64,000 bases of DNA, from assembly GCF_030053835.1 (NCBI RefSeq), contig NZ_CP125655.1:2356001-2420000 (forward strand), given 5' to 3'. Source of the DNA: Cellulomonas sp. ES6. Lineage in GTDB: Bacteria > Actinomycetota > Actinomycetes > Actinomycetales > Cellulomonadaceae. A program made the translations under genes and the position numbers. Below the pieces are notes generated by a model, which saw nothing but the letters and a program-made list of their open reading frames with translations, did no database searches and had not been told where the DNA came from. This document shows positions 41,416 through 50,254 of the stretch, in pieces; within the stretch, counting starts at the first letter, position 1, and each line of letters opens with the position of its first letter.

Positions 41416-42950
41416 CGCAGCCCTCCCCGTCCCCGACCACCACCAGCGCCGCGGCCCCGACGCCCCCCGTGCGTCGCCGACGCCGCTTCGCCCTGCCGAA
41501 CACCTACGCGATCCTGCTCGCGCTCACCGCCGTGGTGTGGGCGCTGGGGTTCCTGGTGCCCGCCGGCCAGTACGACGTCGTCGACGGGTCCCCCGTCCCC
41601 GGCTCGTACCACCATGTCGACCTCGACGCCTCGTTCGGCGAGCGGGTGATGGACCTGTTCCAGGCCCCGGTGAACGGCCTGTACGGCGTCGAGGACCCCG
41701 GCTCGGGGTTCGTGGGTCCGTATGAGTCGGGCAGCCTCACCGGAGCCGCCGGCGTGTTCCTGTTCGTGCTGGCGATCGGCGCCTTCATCGTGACCACGAC
41801 CCGCACCGGAGCGATCGACGCCGGGATCGGTCGCGTGGCCGCCCGGTTCCGCACCCGAGGCGCGGCGGTGATCGTCGCCCTCATGGTGCTCATCACCCTC
41901 GGCGGGTCGACGTTCGGGCTCGGCGAGGAGACGCTCGGCTTCTACGCCATCCTCATCCCGCTGCTGCTCAGCCTCGGCTTCGACCGCATGACCGCCGTCG
42001 GTGTCGTCCTGGTCGGCTCGGTCGTCGGCAACATGGCCTCGACGGTGAACCCCTTCATGACCGGCGCGGCGTCCGACGCCGCCGGCATCCCGATCGGGCA
42101 GGGCATCGGCCTGCGCGCGCTGCTGCTGGTGGTGTTCAGCGGCCTGGCGATCGCGTACGTGGTGCGGTACTCCGTGCGGGTCCGCCGCGACCCCTCCCGG
42201 TCGGCGGTCGGGTTCACCACGGACGACGCCGAGCTCGCGGCGGGCGTGGACGCCGGGTCGCTGGTGATGACCGGCCGCCAGAAGGCGGTCATCACCCTGT
42301 TCGCAGCGACGTTCGTGTTCATGGTGTTCGCCCTCGTGCCCTGGGCGCAGGTCCTCCACGGCCCGGCCGCCGCATCGTACGGCTGGCAGCTGGACTGGTA
42401 CTTCCCCGAGCTCACGGCGCTGTTCCTCGTGATGGCCGTCATGATCGGTCTCGTCGGCCGGATGCGGGGCGAGGCGCTCGTCGGGTCGGTGCTCGCGGGG
42501 GCGTCGGAGTTCCTCGGCGCCGCGCTCGTCATCGTCCTGGCGCGCGGCATCACCGTCGTGATGCACAACGCGCTCATGACGGACACCGTGCTGCACGCGC
42601 TCGAGGGCGTGGTGTCCGGCGCGGGGGGCGGGGCGTTCGGCGTCCTGGTCTACCTGGTGAACGTGCCGATGTCGTTCCTCGTGCCCAGCTCGTCGGGACT
42701 CGCGACCCTGGCGATGCCCGTCCTGGCGCCCCTGGCCGACTTCGCCGGTGTCGGGCGCGACCTCGTCGTGACGGCGTTCCAGTGCGCCGTCGGGACGGTG
42801 GCGCTCGTGACGCCGACCTCGGCGATCGTGATGGGCGGCCTGTCACTCGCGAAGGTGCCGTACGGGCGCTACGTGCGGTGGGTGCTCCCGCTCCTCGCCG
42901 TGCTGGTGGTGGGTTCGATCGCGACGGTGCTGCTCGCGGCAGCCGTGTGA
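41412..42950 (+). CDS. YfcC-family membrane transporter
   Basis: 512 residues, about 12 helices. Signature parts of the YfcC/C4-dicarboxylate anaerobic carrier family: VVWALGFLVPAGQYDVVDG, GSTFGLGEETLGFYAILIPLLLSLGFDRMT, VVGNMASTVNPFMTGAASDAAGI and PSSSGLATLAMPVLAPLADFAGV. Members are usually annotated for dicarboxylates, arginine/ornithine or peptides. Coupling to a SIS protein and a sugar kinase suggests an amino-sugar or glycated amino acid substrate here, which is inference. Confidence 0.9.
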   Translation: MTQPSPSPTTTSAAAPTPPVRRRRRFALPNTYAILLALTAVVWALGFLVPAGQYDVVDGSPVPGSYHHVDLDASFGERVMDLFQAPVNGLYGVEDPGSGFVGPYESGSLTGAAGVFLFVLAIGAFIVTTTRTGAIDAGIGRVAARFRTRGAAVIVALMVLITLGGSTFGLGEETLGFYAILIPLLLSLGFDRMTAVGVVLVGSVVGNMASTVNPFMTGAASDAAGIPIGQGIGLRALLLVVFSGLAIAYVVRYSVRVRRDPSRSAVGFTTDDAELAAGVDAGSLVMTGRQKAVITLFAATFVFMVFALVPWAQVLHGPAAASYGWQLDWYFPELTALFLVMAVMIGLVGRMRGEALVGSVLAGASEFLGAALVIVLARGITVVMHNALMTDTVLHALEGVVSGAGGGAFGVLVYLVNVPMSFLVPSSSGLATLAMPVLAPLADFAGVGRDLVVTAFQCAVGTVALVTPTSAIVMGGLSLAKVPYGRYVRWVLPLLAVLVVGSIATVLLAAAV

Positions 42951-43005
42951 TCGGCCGGGGGGGCGCGCGGGGCTCGTCGTCGCCGGGCCCCGTCGCCCCG
43001 CCCGC

Positions 43006-43197
43006 TCAGCCGTCCCCCCGCCGCGCGCTCGCCTCCTGCCCGCGGACCTGCTCCAGCCGCGCCTCCAGGGCCGCCGTGCCACCGGCCCAGGCGTCGGACC
43101 CGAGGACGAGGCGCAGCGGCGCCGGCTCGGTGTCGACGGCGTCGATCAGCTGACCTGCCGCCGCCGTCGGGGCCGCGTCCGCCGGACCGCCGCTCAC
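43006..43197 (-). pseudogene. C-terminal fragment of a short-chain dehydrogenase
   Basis: 63 residues whose middle, QLIDAVDTEPAPLRLVLGSDAWAG, is the characteristic C-terminal segment of one group of SDR oxidoreductases. The NAD-binding Rossmann part and active site are absent. Its GTG overlaps the stop of the SDR gene upstream (GTGA), so it may still be translated. Most likely the tail of a second SDR left after a deletion. Confidence 0.6.
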
Positions 43198-44027
43198 CGA
43201 CCGGCGGGAGCCTCCGCGCCGCGCCGTCGCCGCGCGGGGTCCGTGATCCAGTGCGTCGTCCGCGCGACGGCGCGCCGCGTCATGAACCGGACGGCCACCG
43301 ACGCGGCCCGGTTCCCTCGGCCGTCGATGACGCTCGGCCCGGGGTCGCGACGCCCGAGGTGCGCGAGCGCGGTCGCGACGACGTCGTCGGGGGTGCGCAT
43401 CCGGGCGCCCGCGGTCGCGTCGTCGGTGCCGACGACGGCGTTGAACTCGGTGCTGGTGGCGCCCGGGGAGAGCGCGAAGACGGTCACCCCGGTGCCACGG
43501 GTCTCGGCCCAGAGCGCCTCGCTGAAGCTGAGGACGAACGCCTTGGTGGCGCCGTACACGGCCATCCGCGGCGTGGGGTTGTACCCGGCGATGCTGGCGA
43601 CGTTGATGACGAAGCCGTTCCCGGCGGCGACCATGCCGGGCAGGAACGCGGCGGTGAGCTGCACGGGCGCGGTGACGTCGACGGCGATCTCCTCGAGCAG
43701 GCGCTCCGGGTCCTCGTCGACGAACGGGCCGAACGTGCCGAAGCCGGCGTTGTTGACCAGGCCGGTCACGCGCAGGCCGCGTGACGTGACCTGGGCGCGC
43801 AGGTCCGCGCCGGCGGTCGGGGAGGCGAGGTCGGCGGCGAGCGGCGTCGCGGTGACGGGGTGGGCGGCCTCGATCTCGGCGGCGAGCGACCGGAGCCGGT
43901 CCAGGCGGCGGGCCACGAGGACGACGTCGGCACCGCGGGCAGCGAGGGCCCGGGCGAAGGCGGCGCCGATGCCGGACGAGGCCCCGGTGACGAGGACGGT
44001 CCGGTCGGCGGAGGAGGCGAGGGGCAC
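43194..44027 (-). CDS. Short-chain dehydrogenase/reductase
   Basis: 277 residues. TGASSGIGAAFA (cofactor-binding), NNAGFG, and catalytic Ser with YGATK (YxxxK) are all in place. Classical NAD(P)-dependent oxidoreductase; substrate unknown. GTG 44027 chosen with GGAG 7 bases upstream; the longer frame to 44090 would overlap the promoter and operator. Divergent from a TetR gene that probably controls it. Confidence 0.88.
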   Translation of the reverse strand: MPLASSADRTVLVTGASSGIGAAFARALAARGADVVLVARRLDRLRSLAAEIEAAHPVTATPLAADLASPTAGADLRAQVTSRGLRVTGLVNNAGFGTFGPFVDEDPERLLEEIAVDVTAPVQLTAAFLPGMVAAGNGFVINVASIAGYNPTPRMAVYGATKAFVLSFSEALWAETRGTGVTVFALSPGATSTEFNAVVGTDDATAGARMRTPDDVVATALAHLGRRDPGPSVIDGRGNRAASVAVRFMTRRAVARTTHWITDPARRRRGAEAPAGR

Positions 44028-44070
44028 GGCTGCTCCAGGGGTTGCGGGCCGCGGGGGTGCGGCGCTCTGC

Positions 44071-44103
44071 ACGTTATGCCTGGTTGGCACTGAGTGTCAA
44101 CCA
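44071..44103. promoter_or_regulatory. SDR promoter overlapped by a TetR-type operator
   Basis: Minus-strand -35 TTGACA (44095-44100) and -10 TAACGT (44071-44076) with an 18-bp spacer. TGGTTGGCAC-TGA-GTGTCAACCA (44081-44103) is a 10-bp dyad with one mismatch lying across the -35 and spacer. Binding there would block the SDR gene and reach the TetR promoter. Confidence 0.8.
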
Positions 44104-44125
44104 GTCCCTCCTGTACCGTTGGGTC

Positions 44126-44725
44126 ATGCCGGACAGCGCGTCACTCTGGGAACGGTCGCGCCAGGCCGCGTACGCCGAGATCACCGCCGTCGCGATGCGG
44201 CTGTTCCTCGACCAGGGGTTCGAGCAGACGACGATCGACCAGATCGCCGCGACCGCCGGGATCTCCCGCCGGTCGTTCTTCCGGTACTTCGGGACCAAGG
44301 AGGACGTCGTGCTTGGCGACCTCGCCCGCGACGGGGAGCGCGTGCGCGAGGCGCTGGAGGCCGTGCCGGTCACGACCGGGCCCTGGGAGGCGTTGCGCGA
44401 GGCGCTCGCGGCGGTCGACGCGCTGACGGGGGACCGCGAGACGATGCTGCGGGTCGCGACGATGATGTACGAGACGCCGTCGCTGCGGTCCCGCAGCATC
44501 GAGAAGCACCTGCACTGGCAGGAGCTCCTCGTGCCGGACGTCCGGGCGCGGCTCGAGCACGCCGGCCACGACGCCGCCGGCGCGGCCGTCGCGGCGACCG
44601 CGATCGTCGCCAGCGCCATCGCCTGCCTGGACGTCGCGGGGGAGCAGTGGACGCGCAGCGGCGGCACCGGCGACCTCGCCGCGCTGTACGACACCGCCGT
44701 CGCGGCGGTCCGCTCCGCGGCCTGA
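44126..44725 (+). CDS. TetR-family transcriptional regulator
   Basis: 199 residues. Helix-turn-helix: AMRLFLDQGFEQTTIDQIAATAGISRRSFFRYFGTKEDVV. The C-terminal part fits the MftR/AcrR-like ligand domain. ATG 44126 follows TACCGT by 6 bases, so the transcript is probably leaderless. The dyad at 44081-44103 lies between it and the SDR gene, fitting autoregulation plus control of the SDR. Confidence 0.92.
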   Translation: MPDSASLWERSRQAAYAEITAVAMRLFLDQGFEQTTIDQIAATAGISRRSFFRYFGTKEDVVLGDLARDGERVREALEAVPVTTGPWEALREALAAVDALTGDRETMLRVATMMYETPSLRSRSIEKHLHWQELLVPDVRARLEHAGHDAAGAAVAATAIVASAIACLDVAGEQWTRSGGTGDLAALYDTAVAAVRSAA

Positions 44726-44891
44726 CCGCGTCGGGGCGCCGTCGCGCGCACCCCGCCCGCGTCGCCCCCGGGCCCGGCAGCGGCCCCGCCCCGGCACCGT
44801 CAGCCGACCGTCAGGTCCGCCCGCCGCCCCCCGGCAGGTCGCCCCCGTTGACTCGTCCCCGTCGTGCTCCCCCCACCCCGACGGGATCCCC

Positions 44892-47633
44892 ATGTCGCTC
44901 GCCCTGTACCGCCTCGGCCACCTGATCGGCCGGCACCGCCTGCTGGTCCTCGTGCTCTGGGTCGTCGTCGCGCTCGGCGTGGTCGCCGGGTCGCGCGCGG
45001 TGGGGTCGGCGTACCAGGACGACTACACGATCCCCGGCACGGAGTCCCAGCAGGGGCAGGACGTGCTGGAGCAGCGGTTCGGGGACGCGGCGTCCGGCGC
45101 CAGCGGGCAGGTGCTGTACCGCGTCGCGGACGGGCACGACGTGGCGGCGGCGCCGGCGGCGGACGTCGTGGCGGCGAGCCTCGACGCGATCGGGGCGGTG
45201 CCGGGCGTCGCGAGCGTGACCGCCGCGGAGGACCTGCGGGTCGACGAGGAGGGCGATGCGGCCCTCGCGACGATCCAGTTCGAGGACGCGGAGCCGGACG
45301 ACGCGGTGCTCGAGGCGGCGCAGGACGCCGCGACGGTCGACGAGGACGGCGTGACCTCGACGGTGGGGGGCTCGGCGTTCGGCAACGGCGTGGCGGAGCT
45401 CGACCACACCGCGGAGGTCATCGGCGTGGGGGTCGCGCTGGTGGTGCTGGTGCTGACGTTCGGCTCGCTGCTGGCCGCGGGCATGCCGATCCTCACCGCC
45501 GGCGTGGGCGTGCTGCTGACGACGGGGGTGCTGGGGCTGGTCTCGCAGGTCGCGGCCGTGTCGACGACGTCCCCGAGCTTCGCGTCGATGCTGGGGCTCG
45601 CCGTCGGGATCGACTACGCGCTGTTCATCCTGTCGCGGCACCGGCACCAGCTCGCCGAGGGCGTGCCGCCGCGGGAGTCGATGGCGCGGGCGCTGGGGAC
45701 GTCGGGCAGCGCCGTGGTGTTCGCGGGGCTGACGGTCGTCATCTCGCTGGCCGGGCTCGCGGTGGTGGGGATCCCGCTGCTGACGGGCATGGGCATGGCC
45801 GGGGCGTTCGCGGTGGCGACCGCGGTGCTCGTGGCGCTGACGCTGGTGCCGGCGCTGGCCCTCCTGGCCGGCGACCGCCTGCGTCCCCGCCCGCGGCGTG
45901 GCGCGAGCCGCCGCGGTGCCGCGGCCGGCCGGCCCTCGCTGTCGCAGCGCTGGGTCCGCCTCGTCACCCGGGTGCCGGCGCTCACGATCGGCGTGGTCGT
46001 GGCGGTGCTGGCCGTGCTCGCGCTGCCCGCGTTCCGCATCTCCCTGGCCCTGCCGGACCCGAGCACGCAGGAGGTCGGCACGCCGGAGCGCGACCACTTC
46101 GACGCGGTGAGCGAGACCTTCGGGCCGGGGTGGAACGCGCCCCTGCTGATCACGGCGGACGTCCTCGCGAGCACCGTCCCGGTCGCGACGGTCGACGAGC
46201 TGGCGGACGCCGTCGCGGCCGTCCCGGGCGTCGTCGCCGTGGACACCGCGACCCCGAACCCGGGCGGCGACACCGCGCTGCTGCGCATCGTCCCGGAGGG
46301 CGCGCAGTCCGACCCCGCCACGGTGGACCTGGTGCACGAGCTGCGGGAGCGGGCGCCGGCGATCGAGGAGGCGACCGGCGTCTCCGACCTGCGGGTCACC
46401 GGGACCACCGCGGTCAACATCGACATCTCCGAGCAGCTCGCCGACGCGCTGCTGCCGTTCGGGCTGACGGTGGTGGGCCTGTCGTTCGTGCTCCTGCTGC
46501 TGGTGTTCCGGTCGGTCGCGGTGCCGCTCAAGGCCACCGTCGGGTACGTGCTGTCCGTGGGCGCGTCGTTCGGGGCGATCGTCGCGGTGTTCCAGTGGGG
46601 CTGGTTCCCGGTGCTGCTGTTCGGGCAGAGCCCGGGGCCGGTCGTCAGCTTCCTGCCGATCATCGTCATGGGCGTGCTGTTCGGGCTCGCGATGGACTAC
46701 GAGATGTTCCTGGTCAGCCGGATGCGGGAGCAGTACGCGCACGGGCAGCCGGCCCGCGAGGCGGTGCTGGACGGGTTCCGGCACTCGGCGCCGGTCGTCG
46801 CGGCGGCGGCGGTCATCATGGTCGCGGTGTTCTCCGCGTTCGTGCCCTCGGGCGCGGCCACGCTGAAGCCGATCGCCCTCGGCCTCGCCGTGGGCGTGCT
46901 GGTCGACGCGTTCCTGGTCCGGATGACGCTCGTGCCGGCGGTGCTCGTGCTGCTGGGCGACCGGGCGTGGTGGCTGCCGCGCCGGCTGGCCCGCGTCCTG
47001 CCCGTCGTCGACGTGGAGGGCCAGGCGGTGGAGCGGCACGTGGCCGCCGGCAGCCGATCGGGCCGCGCCGGACCGCCGCTGCTGGTGGCCCGCGGGCTGG
47101 TGGTGCGGGAGGGGGACGCCCCGCTGGACGTGTGGGCGGACGCCGGCGACGTCGTCGCGCTCCGTGTGGGGGACCTGGCGGCCGCCCGCGCGGTGTCCCT
47201 GGCCCTGACGGCGCGGGCCCGGACCGTCTCCGGCGAGCTGGCCGTGGCGGGCCGCATCCTCCCCGAGCAGGCCGAGGAGGCGCGGTGCCTGGTCGCCGCC
47301 CCCACGGCCGCGGACGTCCCCGGCGGCACGACCGCCGAGGAGTACGCGCGCAGGACCCTCGCCCTGAGCCCCGGGTCCCGCCGCGTCCGCCGTGCCCGGG
47401 TCGACCGGGTGCGTGCCGTGCTCGGCGACCTCGGCGCACCGACCGACGCCCTGGACCCCGCCGCCCGGCTGCGGCTGGCCGCCACCGTGGCGCTCGCGGG
47501 CGGCGCCCGCCTGCTGGTGCTCACCGACGCGCCCGCCGGGCTCGCCGCGACGCTGCTGCGCCACGGCGCCACCGTCGTCCGCCTCGACCTCGCCGCCGCC
47601 CCCGTCACCCAGGAGCTGGAGACCGTCCGATGA
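44892..47633 (+). CDS. MMPL/RND transporter with degenerate ATPase-like C-terminal domain
   Basis: 913 residues. Two six-helix bundles separated by extracellular domains, with GLAVGIDYALFILSRHR and GLAMDYEMFLVSRMRE, the paired Asp-Tyr proton-relay motifs of MMPL proteins. After the last helix (~residue 700) comes about 180 residues shaped like an ABC ATPase: PLLVARGLVVREGDAPL, VSGELAVAGRIL and ARLLVLTDAPAGLAATLL. They lack Walker A Gly-Lys-Ser and the Walker B Asp-Glu. Likely exports lipids or drugs by proton drive. ATGA overlap with the YhgE-like gene. Confidence 0.88.
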   Translation: MSLALYRLGHLIGRHRLLVLVLWVVVALGVVAGSRAVGSAYQDDYTIPGTESQQGQDVLEQRFGDAASGASGQVLYRVADGHDVAAAPAADVVAASLDAIGAVPGVASVTAAEDLRVDEEGDAALATIQFEDAEPDDAVLEAAQDAATVDEDGVTSTVGGSAFGNGVAELDHTAEVIGVGVALVVLVLTFGSLLAAGMPILTAGVGVLLTTGVLGLVSQVAAVSTTSPSFASMLGLAVGIDYALFILSRHRHQLAEGVPPRESMARALGTSGSAVVFAGLTVVISLAGLAVVGIPLLTGMGMAGAFAVATAVLVALTLVPALALLAGDRLRPRPRRGASRRGAAAGRPSLSQRWVRLVTRVPALTIGVVVAVLAVLALPAFRISLALPDPSTQEVGTPERDHFDAVSETFGPGWNAPLLITADVLASTVPVATVDELADAVAAVPGVVAVDTATPNPGGDTALLRIVPEGAQSDPATVDLVHELRERAPAIEEATGVSDLRVTGTTAVNIDISEQLADALLPFGLTVVGLSFVLLLLVFRSVAVPLKATVGYVLSVGASFGAIVAVFQWGWFPVLLFGQSPGPVVSFLPIIVMGVLFGLAMDYEMFLVSRMREQYAHGQPAREAVLDGFRHSAPVVAAAAVIMVAVFSAFVPSGAATLKPIALGLAVGVLVDAFLVRMTLVPAVLVLLGDRAWWLPRRLARVLPVVDVEGQAVERHVAAGSRSGRAGPPLLVARGLVVREGDAPLDVWADAGDVVALRVGDLAAARAVSLALTARARTVSGELAVAGRILPEQAEEARCLVAAPTAADVPGGTTAEEYARRTLALSPGSRRVRRARVDRVRAVLGDLGAPTDALDPAARLRLAATVALAGGARLLVLTDAPAGLAATLLRHGATVVRLDLAAAPVTQELETVR

Positions 47634-49543
47634 CCCGCACCACCCGCACGCGGGCGGTGGCGCTCGCCGCGCTCGCCGCCGTGCTGCTGCCCGTCCTGGC
47701 GACCGCCGTCCTGATCTGGAGCTTCGCCGACCGCGCGGACGCCGTGGACCGGATCCCCGCCGCGATCGTGAACGAGGACGAGATCGTCCGCGGCGACACC
47801 CCCATGGCGGCGGGCCGGGCGCTGTCGTCCGCGCTCATCCACCCGGAGGACGGCACGACCTCCCTCGACTGGCGCCTGACCTCCGCCGAGGACGCGGAGC
47901 AGGGCCTCGCCGACGGCACCTACGACGCCGTGCTCACCATCCAGGAGAGCTTCTCGGCCGACGTGCTGTCGTCCGGCGGCGACGACCCCCGGACGGCGCA
48001 GCTCGTGCTCGAGACCGACCCCGCGTCCTCCACGGTCGGCGCGGTCGCGAGCCGTGCCGTCGCCGACGGTGCGGCGCAGAGCCTGGGCGACCAGGTCACC
48101 GAGGCGTACCTCACGCAGGTCTACGCGGGGATGGACGACCTGTCCGGCGCGCTGACCGAGGCGACGGCGGGCGCGTCCGACCTGACGGACGGCCTCGACG
48201 CGCTGAGCAGCGGGGCCGACTCGGTCGCGCAGGGCGCGTCGTCCCTCGCGGAGGGTGCCGGCACGCTCGGCACCGGTACCGCCTCGGTGAGCGCGGGGGC
48301 GGCGTCGCTCGCCGGCGGCGCGCAGGACCTGTCCGGGGGAGCCGCGTCCCTGGCCGCCGGCACCGGGGACCTCGCGGCGGCCGCGGCCTCGGTCGACTCC
48401 GCCGCCGGGTCGCTCGCGACGGGCAGCCAGAGCCTGGCGTCGTCGCTCGCGGCGCTGTCGGAGGCGTGCCCGCCCGTGCCCGGGTCGGAGCCGTTCTGCG
48501 CCCAGCTCGACGCGACGGCCCGGGCCGCGGCCACGGTCGCCTCCGGGGGCGCGGACCTCGCGGCGGGCACCGCGGGGCTGTCCGCGGGTGCGGCGGGCGT
48601 CGACGACGCGGCCGGCCAGGTGGCGTCCGGGGCGGCCGGCCTGGCGTCCGGGGCGGCGGACCTCGCCACGGGTGCGTCCGAGGCGGCCGGGGGCGCGGCG
48701 CAGCTCGGGTCCGGCGCCGCGGACCTGGCCTCCGGCGCGGACGAGGTCGCCGCCGGGGCGGCCACCGCGGCGACGTCCTCCCGGTCGCTCGCCGACGGTC
48801 TCGCGTCCGGGGCCGCCCAGGTGCCCGCCGTCGGAGGGGACGACGCCGAGCGGCTCGCCGACGTCGTGACCGAGCCCGTGGCGGTGAGCGAGATCGCCGG
48901 GTCCGAGGCGGACGGGTGGCTCGCCGCGACGGTCACCGCGGTGGTGCTCTGGCTGGGGGCCGTCACGGTGGCGCTGGTCGGACGGCGCCCGGGCCGACGG
49001 GAGCTCGACGCCCCGGTGCGGACCCGGCGCCTGGTCCGCCGCGTGCTCGCGCCCCGGGCGCTGGTGGCGGCGGTCGCGACGCTGGCGTGCACCGCGACCC
49101 TCGCGGTCGGCGGCGCGTCCGTCGCGGAGCCGCTGCCCTTCGCCGGCCTGGCGCTGCTGGGCGGCCTCGCGTTCACGCTGCTCGCCTCGGGCGCGGTGAC
49201 CGCGCTCCCGCGGGCGGGCGTGCCGGCGCTCGCCGTCCTCACCGTGCTGGAGATCGCCGCGGTGGGCGGCCTGGTACCCCTGGAGACCGCCCCGGCCCCG
49301 CTCGCCGCGCTGCACGGGCTGCTGCCCCTGGGCGCGTTCGCCGACGCGGCCGCCGCGCTCGCCACCGGCGGTGCCGGCGGGTCCGGCGTCGCCCTCGGCA
49401 CCGACCTGGCCGTGCTGGTGGCGTGGGGTGCGGCCGGCCTCGCGCTCGCTGCCGCGGGCATCCGCCGGCAGCGCCTCGTCCCGGTGCCCGTGGTCCCCGC
49501 CGTGCCCGCTCCGCGGCCGCCCGTCCTCACGCCCGCGGCCTGA
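47630..49543 (+). CDS. YhgE/Pip-like membrane protein
   Basis: 637 residues. An N-terminal membrane anchor (ALAALAAVLLPVLATAVLIW) precedes an extracellular domain (IPAAIVNEDEIVRG typical of the YhgE/Pip N-terminus). Then come about 250 residues of 7-residue repeats rich in Gly, Ala, Ser and Asp (DLTDGLDALSSGADSVAQGASSLAEGAG), and six C-terminal helices. The family includes phage-infection proteins and the EsaA/ABC-2-type permease-like proteins. Here it is coupled to an MMPL exporter with a dead ATPase-like tail, suggesting a joint envelope-export unit. Confidence 0.85.
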   Translation: MTRTTRTRAVALAALAAVLLPVLATAVLIWSFADRADAVDRIPAAIVNEDEIVRGDTPMAAGRALSSALIHPEDGTTSLDWRLTSAEDAEQGLADGTYDAVLTIQESFSADVLSSGGDDPRTAQLVLETDPASSTVGAVASRAVADGAAQSLGDQVTEAYLTQVYAGMDDLSGALTEATAGASDLTDGLDALSSGADSVAQGASSLAEGAGTLGTGTASVSAGAASLAGGAQDLSGGAASLAAGTGDLAAAAASVDSAAGSLATGSQSLASSLAALSEACPPVPGSEPFCAQLDATARAAATVASGGADLAAGTAGLSAGAAGVDDAAGQVASGAAGLASGAADLATGASEAAGGAAQLGSGAADLASGADEVAAGAATAATSSRSLADGLASGAAQVPAVGGDDAERLADVVTEPVAVSEIAGSEADGWLAATVTAVVLWLGAVTVALVGRRPGRRELDAPVRTRRLVRRVLAPRALVAAVATLACTATLAVGGASVAEPLPFAGLALLGGLAFTLLASGAVTALPRAGVPALAVLTVLEIAAVGGLVPLETAPAPLAALHGLLPLGAFADAAAALATGGAGGSGVALGTDLAVLVAWGAAGLALAAAGIRRQRLVPVPVVPAVPAPRPPVLTPAA

Positions 49544-49564
49544 CGGGCGTGCGAGGCTGACGCC

Positions 49565-50254
49565 ATGGCCCCCCGCGTGCTGGTCGTGGACGACGACCCC
49601 GAGATCCGGGAGATGCTCGCGTCGACCCTGGACTTCGCCGGGTTCGTGGTCGACGTCGCGGCGGGCGCCACGGAGGCGCTCGCGGCCCTGCGCGCGCAGC
49701 GGCCGGACGTGCTGGTGCTGGACGTGTCCATGCCCGGCACCGACGGGTTCGAGCTCGTCCAGCTCGTCCGGCGGCGCGACGCCGGGCTGCCCGTGCTGTT
49801 CCTGTCCGCCCGGGACACCGTCGACGACCGCGTGCGGGGCCTGCGGCTGGGCGCCGACGACTACGTGACGAAGCCGTTCAGCGCGGTCGAGGTGGTCGCC
49901 CGGCTGGACGCGCTGCTGCGCCGGGGGTCCGTGGTGCAGCCCGACGACGACGTGCTGCGGTGCGCCGACCTGGAGCTCGACCGCGCCCACCACCTCGTGC
50001 GCCGCGCCGGCGAGACGGTCGACCTCTCGCCGACCGAGTTCCGGCTGCTCGAGCTGCTGCTGGAGCAGCGCGGCCGGGTGCTGTCGAAGGGCCAGATCAT
50101 GGCCGCCGTCTGGCAGTACGACTTCGGGGGCGACGGCAACGTCGTGGAGCGCTTCGTGTCGAACCTGCGGCGCAAGGTCGACGACGGGCACGCCCCCCTC
50201 ATCCGGACCGTCCGCGGCTTCGGCTACGCGGTGCGCGACCCCTCGGCCGCATGA
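49565..50254 (+). CDS. OmpR/PhoP-family response regulator
   Basis: 229 residues. Receiver domain with VVDDDPEIREML, phospho-Asp in VLVLDVSMPGTDGFEL, and KPF. Winged-helix output domain with DLSPTEFRLLELLLEQRGRVLSKGQIMAAVW and VSNLRRKVD. ATG 49565 lies 7 bases after GAGGCT, so it is possibly leaderless. ATGA overlap with the sensor kinase. Proximity suggests control of the MMPL/YhgE genes, not proven. Confidence 0.95.
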   Translation: MAPRVLVVDDDPEIREMLASTLDFAGFVVDVAAGATEALAALRAQRPDVLVLDVSMPGTDGFELVQLVRRRDAGLPVLFLSARDTVDDRVRGLRLGADDYVTKPFSAVEVVARLDALLRRGSVVQPDDDVLRCADLELDRAHHLVRRAGETVDLSPTEFRLLELLLEQRGRVLSKGQIMAAVWQYDFGGDGNVVERFVSNLRRKVDDGHAPLIRTVRGFGYAVRDPSAA

